Source: an uncultured Clostridia bacterium (GTDB lineage: Bacteria > Bacillota_A > Clostridia > TANB77 > CAG-508). Taken from it: a stretch of DNA of 42,704 nucleotides. The stretch is from assembly GCA_944390995.1 (NCBI GenBank), contig CALXSA010000006.1, positions 1-42,704 of the forward strand. The letters are read 5' to 3'. Under the pieces are notes generated by a model, which did no database searches, had not been told where the DNA came from, and saw only the letters and a program-made list of their open reading frames with translations. Made by a program: the position numbers and the translations under genes. This document shows, piece by piece, positions 33,732-42,050 of this stretch; the first letter of the stretch is position 1; each line of letters starts with the position of its first letter.

Positions 33732-33814
33732 ATTGCATAGGAAAAATCGTCAAATTTTTGCTATACAACAAGGTTAGGCTACCTTGGGCCGTGCGTATTT
33801 GCGAAGCAAAACGC
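33732..33814 (-). repeat. Dispersed repeat, family D, copy 3, with hairpin
   Basis: On the minus strand the GCGTTTTGCTTCGCAAATACGC hairpin is followed by CTTGTTG, AAATTT, ACGA and TCCTATGCAATA, as in copy 2 but more diverged. A further hairpin, GTGGCTTCGCCAC, lies beside it (about 33817-33831). Confidence 0.65.
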
Positions 33815-33898
33815 ACATGTGGCGAAGCCACTTTTCTTATAATTTAAACTCCATATAAAATAACTACATTCTAACTCATGTCAAAAGCTTGCAAATGC

Positions 33899-34042
33899 TT
33901 AAGACTTGCCCCTTATTTTGTTATTCTCCTGCCTTCTTGTAATCTTTCTTCTTCCGCCTTTGCTGTCTACAGTATTCTTCCTCCTGTCATCTTTATTTTT
34001 CCTTCTATCTTCAAAAATTTTTCCCTTTTTATCTACTATCAT
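33899..34042 (-). CDS. 47-residue highly basic protein, function unknown
   Basis: ATG at 34042 with AAGGGAG 8 nt upstream. The product is MIVDKKGKIFEDRRKNKDDR, continuing with more RRK-type clusters (RKNTVDSKGGRRKITRRQ) to GKS. About 40% of residues are Lys or Arg. The MIVDKKGKIFEDRRK start with repeated DRRK looks like a conserved small protein and not random sequence, but I cannot name a family. TATAAT (34154-34149) lies about 110 bp upstream with a weak TTTATT -35 box. It could bind nucleic acid (inference). No terminator is evident. Confidence 0.5.
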   Translation of the reverse strand: MIVDKKGKIFEDRRKNKDDRRKNTVDSKGGRRKITRRQENNKIRGKS

Positions 34043-34202
34043 ATTAATCGCTCCCTTCTGCATGTGGACGCCCTGACCTTCTATAAACTACTGCACATTA
34101 TCCACATCTGTTTTAACTTTTGTTTCTGTTAATTCGTTCATTTACTATATTATACCAAATGTTGCTCCGTAAATAAAGGTTTTTTTGAATTTTTTTCTTT
34201 CC

Positions 34203-34275
34203 TTGCAAGGTAGGGACACGTCTAACATTGCAAAAATTTGCAAACTTCTTTCGAGATGTGTCCCCAAAACGAAAT
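34203..34275. repeat. Hybrid GGGACA repeat (family A left arm, family B right arm)
   Basis: The left arm TTGCAAGGTAGGGACACGTCT is of family A; the right arm TGTGTCCCCAAAACGAAATT is of family B in inverse orientation. The core GGGACAC/GTGTCCC still pairs. It abuts the truB stop codon. Confidence 0.75.
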
Positions 34276-35163
34276 TCAGCCCACGATTTCTCTTTTTAGC
34301 AATTTGTTTCGTACGCTTCCGGTTCCTATGAAGGCTCCCGCTTCGTTGTATACTCTGTATTCTCCGTCCGGTAAGTCGAAGGTTAGGCGCACTCCGTTTA
34401 GGAAGTGCCCTAGTTTCTTTTCATTTAGTGTTACTTTGTTCTCCTCGCCGTATAGCTTAATAAATAGGTCTTCTACTGAAATAATGTGTTGTTTTAAAAA
34501 CTCTGTATTTTCTTTGTTTTCCTCTAGCTCTCCTATTTTTATGCTATCTTTAATATCAAACATGCCAACTTTGGTTCTGTTTAGCTCTTTCATATATCCT
34601 ACTGTGCCGAGTTTTTCTGCAATGTCTTCGCACAAAGACCTGATGTATGTACCTTTCGAACATTCTACAACAAACTTTATTTCATGTTTTTCCTCATTTA
34701 TTTCGTTTAGCTCTATTGTATAAATCTCAATTTCTCTTGGCTGTATTTCCACATTAATGTTTTTTCTTGCATATTCATACAATTTTTTTCCATTAACTTT
34801 AATCGCTGAATACATTGGTGGGACTTGCTTTTGTTTCCCTACAAATGAGCTTAGCACTTTTTCAATTTCAGCCTTATCCAGCATTGCTTTATCCACATTT
34901 TGTTCTACAATTGTCTTCCCTTCAGCGTCTGCTGTGTCGGTTTTTATGCCTAATTTTAATGTTACCTCATATTCTTTGTCGTGGTTAATTAAGTAATATG
35001 AAAGCTTTGTGCCTTGCCCAACCAAAATCGGCAAAAGACCCGTTGCGTTCGGGTCTAATGTTCCTGTATGTCCAACTTTTTCATTTAATAAATACTTCAC
35101 TTTGCTTACTACATCATGTGAAGTGCAGCCTTTTTCTTTATTTATTAAAATTACTCCATCCAT
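34276..35163 (-). CDS. truB: tRNA pseudouridine(55) synthase TruB
   Basis: 295 residues. GVILINKEKGCTSHDVVSKVKYLL opens the protein; the catalytic Asp is in VGHTGTLDPNATGLLPILVGQGTK (about 31-54). KTDTADAEG, PPMYSAIKVNGKKLYEYAR and CSKGTYIRSLCEDIAEKLG (about 168-186) are the other conserved motifs, and a PUA-like end follows. It converts U55 to pseudouridine in the T-loop of tRNAs. It follows nrnA after 16 bp and closes the rimP operon. A GGAAGGAAAG ribosome binding site is upstream. Confidence 0.97.
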   Translation of the reverse strand: MDGVILINKEKGCTSHDVVSKVKYLLNEKVGHTGTLDPNATGLLPILVGQGTKLSYYLINHDKEYEVTLKLGIKTDTADAEGKTIVEQNVDKAMLDKAEIEKVLSSFVGKQKQVPPMYSAIKVNGKKLYEYARKNINVEIQPREIEIYTIELNEINEEKHEIKFVVECSKGTYIRSLCEDIAEKLGTVGYMKELNRTKVGMFDIKDSIKIGELEENKENTEFLKQHIISVEDLFIKLYGEENKVTLNEKKLGHFLNGVRLTFDLPDGEYRVYNEAGAFIGTGSVRNKLLKREIVG

Positions 35164-35179
35164 TTTATAGCTTTCCTTC

Positions 35180-36133
35180 CTACTTTAACACTGCCTTAAG
35201 TTGCATTAGTATCTTCTCCTTTGCTTGGTCAACTGTGCATTGCATTGACGCTCCTGCTGCATGAGCATGACCACCTCCGCCTAATAATAGGCAAACATCC
35301 GATACATTAACATATTCGTTTGACCTCATAGAAATTTTGCAGCCTTTTTCTGTCTCGCGGATAAATACCGAAACCTCTACGCCTTCTATGTCTCTACCAG
35401 TTTCGACTATCCCCTCTTGGTCTCCGCTTTCAGCATTCACTTTTTGAATATCTTCTAGCGTTATGTATGTATATGCAATTTTTCCGTCTTCGAAAAACTC
35501 TAATCTATTTGCTGCAATTCTTCCTAATTCAAAATTTGACCTAGTTCTAGTTTGCAACACTTTTCTATATATTTTTGAAACATTTATTCCTTTATTTAGT
35601 AGCCATGCCACAAATTCAAATGTCTCAGCAGTAACTCCAGAATATTTGAAACCGCCTGTGTCTGTAATTATTCCGGTTAAAATACATGTTCCAATATCTT
35701 GTGTAATTTCAACTTTGAAATACTCTAGCACTACTAAAAGAATTTGTGCACATGCTGGCGCATCTGGGCTAACATAGTTAATATCTCCAAACATAGTATT
35801 TGTGCTGTGGTGGTCAATTGAAACTTTGACTTTCGCATCTTCAAAATATTTCACAAAGCCATTAAGCATTTTGATTGTAGCACAATCGACAGCTATTGCC
35901 AAATCGTATTTTGCAACATCTGACTCCTTCTTTATTTCGTCCGTTCCAGGTAGAAACGCGAAATTGCGTGGATAGTCAGGTATTATTATATCTGGCTTTT
36001 TTCCTATTTGCTTTAAAGCATTGTATAAAGCCAAACCTGTTCCCATTGCGTCTCCATCTGGGTTTTCATGTGTTAATATAACTATTGATTCAGCCTTGTT
36101 AATTTCTTCTAAAATGTTATCTAATGTACTCAT
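35180..36133 (-). CDS. nrnA: Bifunctional oligoribonuclease/PAP phosphatase NrnA (DHH/DHHA1)
   Basis: 317 residues. The DHH domain has ILTHENPDGDAMGTGLAL (about 19-36), AVDCAT (about 83-88) and IDHHSTN (about 111-117, the DHH motif), all metal ligands. The DHHA1 domain ends in GGGGHAHAAGASMQC (about 286-300), the substrate-binding loop. NrnA hydrolyses nano-RNA and 3'-phosphoadenosine 5'-phosphate. It occupies its common place between rbfA and truB. AAGGAAAGGAAG precedes the ATG. Confidence 0.96.
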   Translation of the reverse strand: MSTLDNILEEINKAESIVILTHENPDGDAMGTGLALYNALKQIGKKPDIIIPDYPRNFAFLPGTDEIKKESDVAKYDLAIAVDCATIKMLNGFVKYFEDAKVKVSIDHHSTNTMFGDINYVSPDAPACAQILLVVLEYFKVEITQDIGTCILTGIITDTGGFKYSGVTAETFEFVAWLLNKGINVSKIYRKVLQTRTRSNFELGRIAANRLEFFEDGKIAYTYITLEDIQKVNAESGDQEGIVETGRDIEGVEVSVFIRETEKGCKISMRSNEYVNVSDVCLLLGGGGHAHAAGASMQCTVDQAKEKILMQLKAVLK

Positions 36134-36186
36134 TTTTTCTTCCTTTCCTTGTGGGGCACTTTTGAAGTATCTGCAAGTTGTAGCCT

Positions 36187-36579
36187 CTACTCAGACTTCC
36201 CCTCATCTTCATTATTGTTTTGATTATCTTTATTAGTATTTAGTTCCTTTAATATTGAATCAATCTTTGCGCCATATTCTATTGAATCATCAATCTCAAA
36301 AGTAAGCTCAGGCGTTATTCTTAAATTTACAGTCTTTGCAAGCCTAGACCTAATAAACCCTGATGATTCTTTTAACCCCTCCATGGTCTTTTTTATGTTC
36401 TTTGAATTTAGAATACTAACATAAACCTTAGCGTACTTAAAATCAGGAGTTATCTTAACCTTTGTAACACTAAGCATCCCTGTAACATTCGGGTTTTTCA
36501 GCTCATAATTTAGCACCTGGCTAAGCTCTTTTTTCAGCTCCTCATCTATTCTATTTAATCTAGCTTCATTCTTTGCCAT
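36187..36579 (-). CDS. rbfA: Ribosome-binding factor A
   Basis: 130 residues from the ATG at 36579 (AAAGGAGG 11 nt upstream); a TTG at 36603 would lengthen it without a ribosome binding site. The KH-like fold is recognised from RLNRIDEELKKELSQVLNYELKNPNVTGMLSVTKVKITPDFKYAKVYVSIL and the LRITPELTFEIDDSIEYGAKIDSILKEL segment. The tail is Asn/Glu-rich. RbfA helps mature the 5' end of 16S rRNA. It follows infB in the operon; the short repeat GTTTAACAACGCCAAAA lies in the gap (36605-36621). Confidence 0.96.
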   Translation of the reverse strand: MAKNEARLNRIDEELKKELSQVLNYELKNPNVTGMLSVTKVKITPDFKYAKVYVSILNSKNIKKTMEGLKESSGFIRSRLAKTVNLRITPELTFEIDDSIEYGAKIDSILKELNTNKDNQNNNEDEGKSE

Positions 36580-36604
36580 TTGTTCCCTTACCTCCTTTAG
36601 CAAT

Positions 36605-36621
36605 GTTTAACAACGCCAAAA
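36605..36621 (+). repeat. Short repeat GTTTAACAACGCCAAAA, copy 2
   Basis: Exact 17-nt match to 11265-11281 and near-match to 12098-12114. It falls in the infB-rbfA gap, close to the rbfA ribosome binding site. Confidence 0.5.
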
Positions 36622-36642
36622 ACAATTATCTTCAAAATGCAC

Positions 36643-39597
36643 TTATCTCTTGACTTCCTCCATAATATAAACCTCTATAACATCTCCCTCTTTAAGGTCG
36701 TTGTATTTTTCAATTTGCATACCGCATTCAAATCCTTTTGTTACTTCTTTCACGTCATCTTTGAAACGTTTTAGTGATGCAAGTTTTCCTTCATGTATTA
36801 CTACATTATCACGTATTACCCTTACGCCTGCATTTCTTTCTACTTTTCCGTCTAGTACGTATCCACCTGCAATTGTTCCAATGCTTGATACTTTAAATGT
36901 TTGCCTTACTTCTACGTTTCCTATTACTTTTTCCTCATAAACTGGTGCAAGCATTCCTTTCATTGCTGCTTCAACGTCTTCTATTGCATTGTATATTACT
37001 GAGTATTGTTTTATTTCCACACTGTCTTTCTCTGCCATGTCTTTTGCAGTTGTTCCAGGACGTACATTAAATGCTATAATTATTGCTTTTGCTGCTTTTG
37101 CAAGTTGCACGTCTGACTCTGTAACTGCTCCGACTGCTGAGTGAATTACTTTTACTCTTACTTCTTCATTAGACAATTTTTCAAGCGATTGTTTTAGAGC
37201 CTGCGCTGTTCCTTGTACATCTGCTTTTACAATTATGTCTAATTGTTTTAGGTTTTCGCTTTCCATTTTTTCAAATAGATTGCTTAATGTCACCTTGCTT
37301 TGCTCTGCTAATTCTTGTTCTCTTTCTTGGCGTTTTCTTCTTTCTATCAAGTGTTTAGCCATTTTTTCATCTTTTACTTCATAGAAAGTATCGCCTGCTT
37401 GTGGCACATTTGTTAGTCCCATTATTTCAACTGGTGTTGAAGGTCCAGCTTTTTTAATTTTCTGTCCCTTGTCATTACGCATTGCCCTAATTCTACCAAT
37501 TGATGTTCCCATTACTATTGTGTCTCCAACATCTAGCGTACCTCTTTGAACCAACATTGATGCTATTGGACCTTTTGCCTTATCAAGTCTTGCCTCTATT
37601 ACTGTACCCTTTGCTTGTTTATTAGGGTTTGCTTTTAACTCTTTAACATCTGCCACTAAGATTACCATTTCAAGCAAGTTTTCTATATTAATATGTTTTT
37701 TCGCAGAGATTGGAACAAATATTGTGTCTCCGCCCCATTCTTCTGGTACTAATTCATATTCCATTAACTCTTGCTTGATTTTATCAACATTTGCGCCTGG
37801 TAAGTCTATTTTGTTTACAGCAACAATAATTGGTATTTCTGCTGCTTTAGCATGGTTTATAGCTTCTACTGTTTGAGGCATTACACCATCATCTGCTGCA
37901 ACAACAAGTATTGCAATATCTGTAATTTGAGCACCTCTAGCTCTCATGCTTGTAAACGCCTCGTGTCCTGGTGTGTCTAAGAATGTGATTTCTCTACCAT
38001 TTATATTTACCATGTAAGCACCTATGTGCTGCGTAATTCCGCCTGCTTCTCCTTCAATTACATTAGTGCTTCTAATTGCATCTAGCAAAGAAGTTTTACC
38101 ATGGTCTACATGTCCCATTACAACCACAACTGGTGGTCTTGGTTTTAGCTCATCTGGTGAATCTTCTGTTTCATCAAATAATATGTCTTCTTCTTTTACC
38201 TCAACCTTTTTGTTAGCCGTAATTCCATATTCACTTGCAACCAAATATGCTGTATCGAAGTCAATTGTGTTGTTGATTGTTGCCATTATGCCAAGTGCGA
38301 ATAGCTTTTTTATTACCTCTGCTGTTGTCTTTTTCATCTCTTGAGCCAAGTCTTTTACTGTGATATTCTCTGGAATAGTAATTTCCTTAAGCTCAAATAT
38401 TTTTTGCTTTCTCTCCTCTGTAACTTTTGGAGATTTCTTCTTGTTTTTCTTTCCTCTTGCAGTGGTTAGGTCATAATAATCATACATTCCGCCATCCTGC
38501 TCTGAGAACATATTTGACAATCTATCAACTTGTTTTAAGTCTTTTAGCTTACCGCTATCAAATTGCTCAAACTGGCTATTTCTTCTAGATTTATTCGCCT
38601 TTTTGTTGTTCTTGTCTTCAAACCTATTGTTATTCTTTTGCTTATCAATAGCCTTGTTATAATCTCTTTGAACTTCCTTCTCAGCAACTTCATTTGTCAT
38701 GATGTTTTTAATATTTTTGTCAATGCTTTTTTCATCAAGTGGCCTTCTATTATTATTGTTATTAAATCTGCCGCCTTGATTGTTTCTATTATTTCCTTGA
38801 CCATTTCTATTTCCAAATTGATTGTTTCTGCCGTTTTGGTTTCTTTCATTATTGTTGTTTCTAAAGTTGTTATTTTTATTATTTCTAAAATTGTTGTTTT
38901 TGTTAAAATTATTCTTGTTGTCAGAATTCTTGTTTTGAGACTTATTCTCTTTTTGCTCCTGTACTTTTTCTTCTGCTTTAACCTCTGCTTTTTCCTCAGC
39001 AACTTCTTTCTCTTGCTCTTTTTTCTCAGGAACCTCCTCTTTTGGCTGAACAGGCTCAGTTTTAGTTTCCTTTGGTTTTAAGCCAAATAACTCGCTAACA
39101 GTAAGAGGCTTTGTTTGTTTGTTTCTGTAAACAATATTATAGTCATTTTTGTTTGTTCTCTCCACAAAACCTACATCTCTCTTGCCTCCAGACTGAGATT
39201 TGTTGCCACTCTGCGATTTGCTTTCTTCCTCAGAAAATATAACTTCCCTTCTTATAATAACAGGAGCTTCAGCTTGTTTCTTCTTAGAAGTAGCTTGCGC
39301 TTTTTTATCTGAACGATTGCTAGCATTGTCTTTTTTATCTGAGTTGCTGCCAGCCTTTTTAGTTTCCTCTGTCTTAGCAGCAGCTTCTGTCTTTTTTTCA
39401 GCATTATCGTTTGACGCTTTTTTTGCATCGCTTGTAGAGCCATCTCTAGCTTTTTGTTTAATTTGCTCTGCTTGGCTATCGTCAACAGCACTCAAATGAC
39501 TTGTTACTCCTATTCCTAAATCGTTTGCTATTTTTATAATTTCTTTGCTCGTCAAACCTACTTCTTTTGCTATTTCATGTATTTTAATCTTACCCAA
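36643..39597 (-). CDS. infB: Translation initiation factor IF-2
   Basis: 984 residues from the TTG at 39597, which has GGGGGTG 6 nt upstream and gives [14 protein letters not shown], the usual IF-2 start; an ATG at 39612 has no ribosome binding site. An IF2_N domain (about 1-50) is followed by a long disordered region: Lys/Ala/Glu-rich (about 50-220), then an Asn/Arg/Gln-rich stretch (about 225-295). A second IF2_N domain lies at about 405-460. The GTPase domain begins with [19 protein letters not shown] (G1 at 495-502), then DTPGHEAF and NKID. Domains II-IV follow ([37 protein letters not shown]). It delivers fMet-tRNA to the 30S subunit and promotes subunit joining. The start overlaps the upstream stop by 8 bp. 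Confidence 0.97.
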   Translation of the reverse strand: MGKIKIHEIAKEVGLTSKEIIKIANDLGIGVTSHLSAVDDSQAEQIKQKARDGSTSDAKKASNDNAEKKTEAAAKTEETKKAGSNSDKKDNASNRSDKKAQATSKKKQAEAPVIIRREVIFSEEESKSQSGNKSQSGGKRDVGFVERTNKNDYNIVYRNKQTKPLTVSELFGLKPKETKTEPVQPKEEVPEKKEQEKEVAEEKAEVKAEEKVQEQKENKSQNKNSDNKNNFNKNNNFRNNKNNNFRNNNNERNQNGRNNQFGNRNGQGNNRNNQGGRFNNNNNRRPLDEKSIDKNIKNIMTNEVAEKEVQRDYNKAIDKQKNNNRFEDKNNKKANKSRRNSQFEQFDSGKLKDLKQVDRLSNMFSEQDGGMYDYYDLTTARGKKNKKKSPKVTEERKQKIFELKEITIPENITVKDLAQEMKKTTAEVIKKLFALGIMATINNTIDFDTAYLVASEYGITANKKVEVKEEDILFDETEDSPDELKPRPPVVVVMGHVDHGKTSLLDAIRSTNVIEGEAGGITQHIGAYMVNINGREITFLDTPGHEAFTSMRARGAQITDIAILVVAADDGVMPQTVEAINHAKAAEIPIIVAVNKIDLPGANVDKIKQELMEYELVPEEWGGDTIFVPISAKKHINIENLLEMVILVADVKELKANPNKQAKGTVIEARLDKAKGPIASMLVQRGTLDVGDTIVMGTSIGRIRAMRNDKGQKIKKAGPSTPVEIMGLTNVPQAGDTFYEVKDEKMAKHLIERRKRQEREQELAEQSKVTLSNLFEKMESENLKQLDIIVKADVQGTAQALKQSLEKLSNEEVRVKVIHSAVGAVTESDVQLAKAAKAIIIAFNVRPGTTAKDMAEKDSVEIKQYSVIYNAIEDVEAAMKGMLAPVYEEKVIGNVEVRQTFKVSSIGTIAGGYVLDGKVERNAGVRVIRDNVVIHEGKLASLKRFKDDVKEVTKGFECGMQIEKYNDLKEGDVIEVYIMEEVKR

Positions 39598-39910
39598 TAG
39601 CTTCACCCCCATTATTAATTTTCATAATCTCATTAGAAAAATTCAAGTTTTTTACTCCTATAACTGCTTTGTTTTGCTTCCCTATAGCTTTGCTAATCTC
39701 GTCTATAGTTAGTATTTCCAATATAGGTATCTTTTTGCTGTTACAAATATTATTAAAATTCATTTTCGTCCTTTCTGAAGCATCTGTTGCAACAATAATT
39801 AGCTTTACGCTATTTTTTTCTATCGCTTTATTGCATGCTTCTGTCCCAAAAACAGTTTGCCCTGCACGAGTTGCCAGCCCTAGCAAGCCACATATTCTAC
39901 TTTCTATCAA
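39590..39910 (-). CDS. L7Ae-family ribosomal-associated protein (YlxQ/RplGA type)
   Basis: 106 residues. It starts at TTG 39910 with GAGGTG 6 nt upstream. The L7Ae fold is recognised from [47 protein letters not shown] and the C-terminal [17 protein letters not shown]. This family binds kink-turn RNA; the nusA-infB operon member is a putative 50S-associated protein of poorly known role. It overlaps the restored ylxR reading frame by 14 bp upstream and the infB start by 8 bp downstream, so three genes are chained by overlap. Confidence 0.92.
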   Translation of the reverse strand: MIESRICGLLGLATRAGQTVFGTEACNKAIEKNSVKLIIVATDASERTKMNFNNICNSKKIPILEILTIDEISKAIGKQNKAVIGVKNLNFSNEIMKINNGGEAIG

Positions 39911-40161
39911 TAATTACACCTCTTAGCTTTTCATAAATTTCATCTGATATTTTTGTATTAAGTGTCCTTTCAAGCCTTTTTGACTTAATAACCTTTTCAA
40001 GGCATTCCACATTATCGCAAATATATGCGCCCCTGCCCTGCGCTTTGCCGGGTTCTGTCTATGCTTATTATGCCTTCTTTATTTTTTACTATTCTAATAA
40101 GTTCATTTTTGTTTTTTTGAGAATTACATCCCATGCAAGTCCTCTGCGGTAAACTTTTCAA
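39897..40161 (-). pseudogene. ylxR: YlxR-family RNA-binding protein, frameshifted by one extra base
   Basis: TTG start at 40161 with AAGGAGAG 9 nt upstream gives KSLPQRTCMGCNSQKNKNEL, the YlxR signature (PxRTCxGCxxxxxKxEL). After IISIDRT an extra base in the run CCGGG (plus strand 40048-40052) shifts the frame and leads to a stop; removing it restores GKAQGRGAYICDNVECLEKV and a product of 87 residues ending IIDRK. Conserved residues flank the lesion on both sides, so the family is certain. YlxR proteins bind RNA and influence RNase P in Bacillus. Whether the lesion is real or an assembly error cannot be told from sequence. Confidence 0.88.
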
Positions 40162-40203
40162 CCTTACACTCTCTCCTTCTTATTGTATTCAGCTTGTTCC
40201 ATA

Positions 40204-41355
40204 TTATTCATCAGTATTTTCAGCTTCTTCTGGCATTTCTTCATTTGGTTCATTATCGATATTAGCAAGCATCTCCCTAAATTGTGACTCGCTCTTAATA
40301 TCAATCTTCCAATTTGTAAGTTTCGCTGCAAGTCTAGCATTTTGACCTGCCTTACCAATTGCAAGTGATAATTGGTCATCCCTTACAATTACTTGCGCAA
40401 ACTTTTCTTCTGGCTTAACATCAACCGCCATAACCTCTGCCGGAAGCAATGCTGCTGATATAAAAATTGCTGGGTCTTCAGACCATTCTATAACATCAAT
40501 TTTCTCACCATTTAGCTCATTTATAATGTTTTGTATACGAATTCCCTTTTGTCCAACACAAGAACCAACTGGGTCAATATTCTCATTTGGAGAGTATACA
40601 GCAACTTTGCATCTATTTCCTGGGTCTCTTGAAACGCTTTTAATCTCAATTACACCCTCGTATATCTCTGGAATTTCAAGCTCAAACAATTTTCTTACGA
40701 AATCAACATGCGCCCTTGACACAATAACTTGTGGTCTACCCTTTAAGCCTCTTTCAACCTCTAGTATATACGCCCTTATTTTGTCGTTTACTTTGTAGTG
40801 CTCTGTAGGTATTTGCTCTTTTACAGGCATTATTCCCTCAAGCTTTCCTAAATCTAGCACAACAGTTCTGCCATCTGCCTTTTGAACTATACCAGAAACA
40901 ATTTCGCCCTTTCTCTCATTGAACTCGTCAAATAAATAATTCCTTGAAGCCTCTCTAATTTTTTGCACAATAACTTGTTTAGCCGTTTGAGCAGCTATTC
41001 TACCAAAATTCTTAGGCACTTGTTCAATTTCTGCCTTGTCTCCAACTTCTAATTTTTTATTTATCTTTCTAGCATCATCCAAGCAAATTTGTAACTTGCT
41101 ATTTTCAACATCTTCTGGCTTTTCTACAACATCTTTTTCTGCATAAACATGAATTTCACCAGTTTCGCTATCCATAGTTATTTTCACATTTTCAGCAGAA
41201 TCAAAATTCCTCTTATATGCTGTCACCAAAGCTGTTTCAATAGCCTCTAATAAGTAATCTTTCTTAATTCCTTTTTCCTTCTCTAGCTCATCCATTGCTA
41301 TAATTAATTCATTGCTATCAATTGCTTGAATATTTGTTTTAGCACTTTTTTTCAT
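40204..41355 (-). CDS. nusA: Transcription termination/antitermination protein NusA
   Basis: 383 residues, the Gram-positive length without C-terminal acidic repeats. The N-terminal RNA polymerase-binding domain spans about 1-130 (MDELEKEKGIKKDYLLEAIETALVTAYKRNF), an S1 domain about 140-210 (GEIVSGIVQKADGRTVVLDLGKLEGIMP), and two KH domains about 215-350 (DPVGSCVGQKGIRIQNIINELNGEKIDVIEWS; LAIGKAGQNARLAAKLT). The tail is acidic. NusA promotes pausing, intrinsic termination and, with NusB, rRNA antitermination. GAGGAGGAG lies 7 nt before the ATG. Confidence 0.97.
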   Translation of the reverse strand: MKKSAKTNIQAIDSNELIIAMDELEKEKGIKKDYLLEAIETALVTAYKRNFDSAENVKITMDSETGEIHVYAEKDVVEKPEDVENSKLQICLDDARKINKKLEVGDKAEIEQVPKNFGRIAAQTAKQVIVQKIREASRNYLFDEFNERKGEIVSGIVQKADGRTVVLDLGKLEGIMPVKEQIPTEHYKVNDKIRAYILEVERGLKGRPQVIVSRAHVDFVRKLFELEIPEIYEGVIEIKSVSRDPGNRCKVAVYSPNENIDPVGSCVGQKGIRIQNIINELNGEKIDVIEWSEDPAIFISAALLPAEVMAVDVKPEEKFAQVIVRDDQLSLAIGKAGQNARLAAKLTNWKIDIKSESQFREMLANIDNEPNEEMPEEAENTDE

Positions 41356-41388
41356 TTTATTTACTCCTCCTCTTAGAATTTATTTTGG

Positions 41389-41865
41389 TTATTCATCCCA
41401 GTTATATACAGTTTTTATTTGAGAAACATTCTTTCTATCAATACCTATTTCTCCACTTTCCAGTTCTAACACAACCTCGTTCTCGTCAAAGCCTTTTAAA
41501 ACACCCACAATCTCTTTGTGTTTCACCTTGTCTAGCTCAACAGACTTAAACAAGCTTACTCTAACCTCGTTTCCAATGTTATCTTCCAAATGCTTGTCCT
41601 TCCTCAAAAGCTTCTCAACACCAGTTGAAGATATTTCTAAGAAATACTGCTCTTTGATGTAGTCCGCCTTATCCAAAAGCTCGTTTACTGCATTGTTTAC
41701 CTTTTCGCAGTCATCCAAACTGATTGTATCATTCGGCTTTTCTATAAAAATGCGAAGGTAATAGCTCTGCCCCTCTTTCGCATACTGCACATCATACAAG
41801 CTATAGCCTAGCTCCTGCACTTTGCCTTGTATTAGAGTTTCCACTCTTTCCTCTATATTTGCCAT
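41389..41865 (-). CDS. rimP: Ribosome maturation factor RimP
   Basis: 158 residues from the ATG at 41865, with AAAAGGAG 5 nt upstream; a GTG at 41871 overlaps that site. The two RimP domains are recognised from LGYSLYDVQYAKEGQSYYLRIFIEKPNDTISLDDCEKVNNAVNELLD and FLEISSTGVEKLLRKDKHLEDNIGNEVRVSL. RimP binds the 30S subunit and assists its late assembly. It is the first gene of the rimP-nusA-ylxR-rplGA-infB-rbfA-nrnA-truB operon. Confidence 0.96.
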   Translation of the reverse strand: MANIEERVETLIQGKVQELGYSLYDVQYAKEGQSYYLRIFIEKPNDTISLDDCEKVNNAVNELLDKADYIKEQYFLEISSTGVEKLLRKDKHLEDNIGNEVRVSLFKSVELDKVKHKEIVGVLKGFDENEVVLELESGEIGIDRKNVSQIKTVYNWDE

Positions 41866-41895
41866 ATGCACTCCTTTTTTGTTTTATTACGACTA

Positions 41896-41920
41896 GAGAG
41901 TGGAATTTGCTTCCACTCTC
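41896..41920 (-). promoter_or_regulatory. Hairpin in the rimP leader
   Basis: GAGAGTGGAA and TTCCACTCTC form a perfect 10-bp stem with a 5-nt loop, between the promoter and the rimP ribosome binding site. No T-run follows, so it is more likely a message-stabilising or regulatory stem than a terminator. Confidence 0.6.
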
Positions 41921-41941
41921 CTTCTTAATTATGCCTTTATT

Positions 41942-41970
41942 ATTATACTGCATTTTTTTGCCAAATGCAA
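41942..41970 (-). promoter_or_regulatory. SigmaA-type promoter of the rimP-nusA-infB operon
   Basis: TTGCAT (41970-41965), 17 bp, TATAAT (41947-41942) on the minus strand; a perfect -10 box. Transcription would start about 70 nt before rimP. Confidence 0.8.
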
Positions 41971-41988
41971 GGGTTTTTGGAAAATATT

Positions 41989-42050
41989 TTTTCGTTTTGG
42001 GGACAGGTCTCACAGCGAAAAAAATTTCGTTTTAGGGACAGGTCTCGTTA
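41989..42050 (+). repeat. GGGGACAGGTCTC tandem repeat pair, family B, copy 3
   Basis: Two direct units: TTTCGTTTTGGGGACAGGTC... and TTTCGTTTTAGGGACAGGTC.... The second ends in GTTACTTCG and runs into the stop codon of the convergently placed gene at 42048. The repeat separates that gene from the rimP promoter. Confidence 0.85.

Noticed and set aside
33878..34132. Plus-strand 84-codon frame in the truB-side spacer
   Set aside because: No ribosome binding site; its hydrophobic composition is the complement of the basic minus-strand gene at 33899-34042, which has a proper start region.
38563..39081. Long plus-strand frame opposite infB
   Set aside because: It is the antisense of the Asn/Lys-rich IF-2 linker; its Leu/Ile/Val/Phe composition is explained by the complement of AAT and AAA codons.
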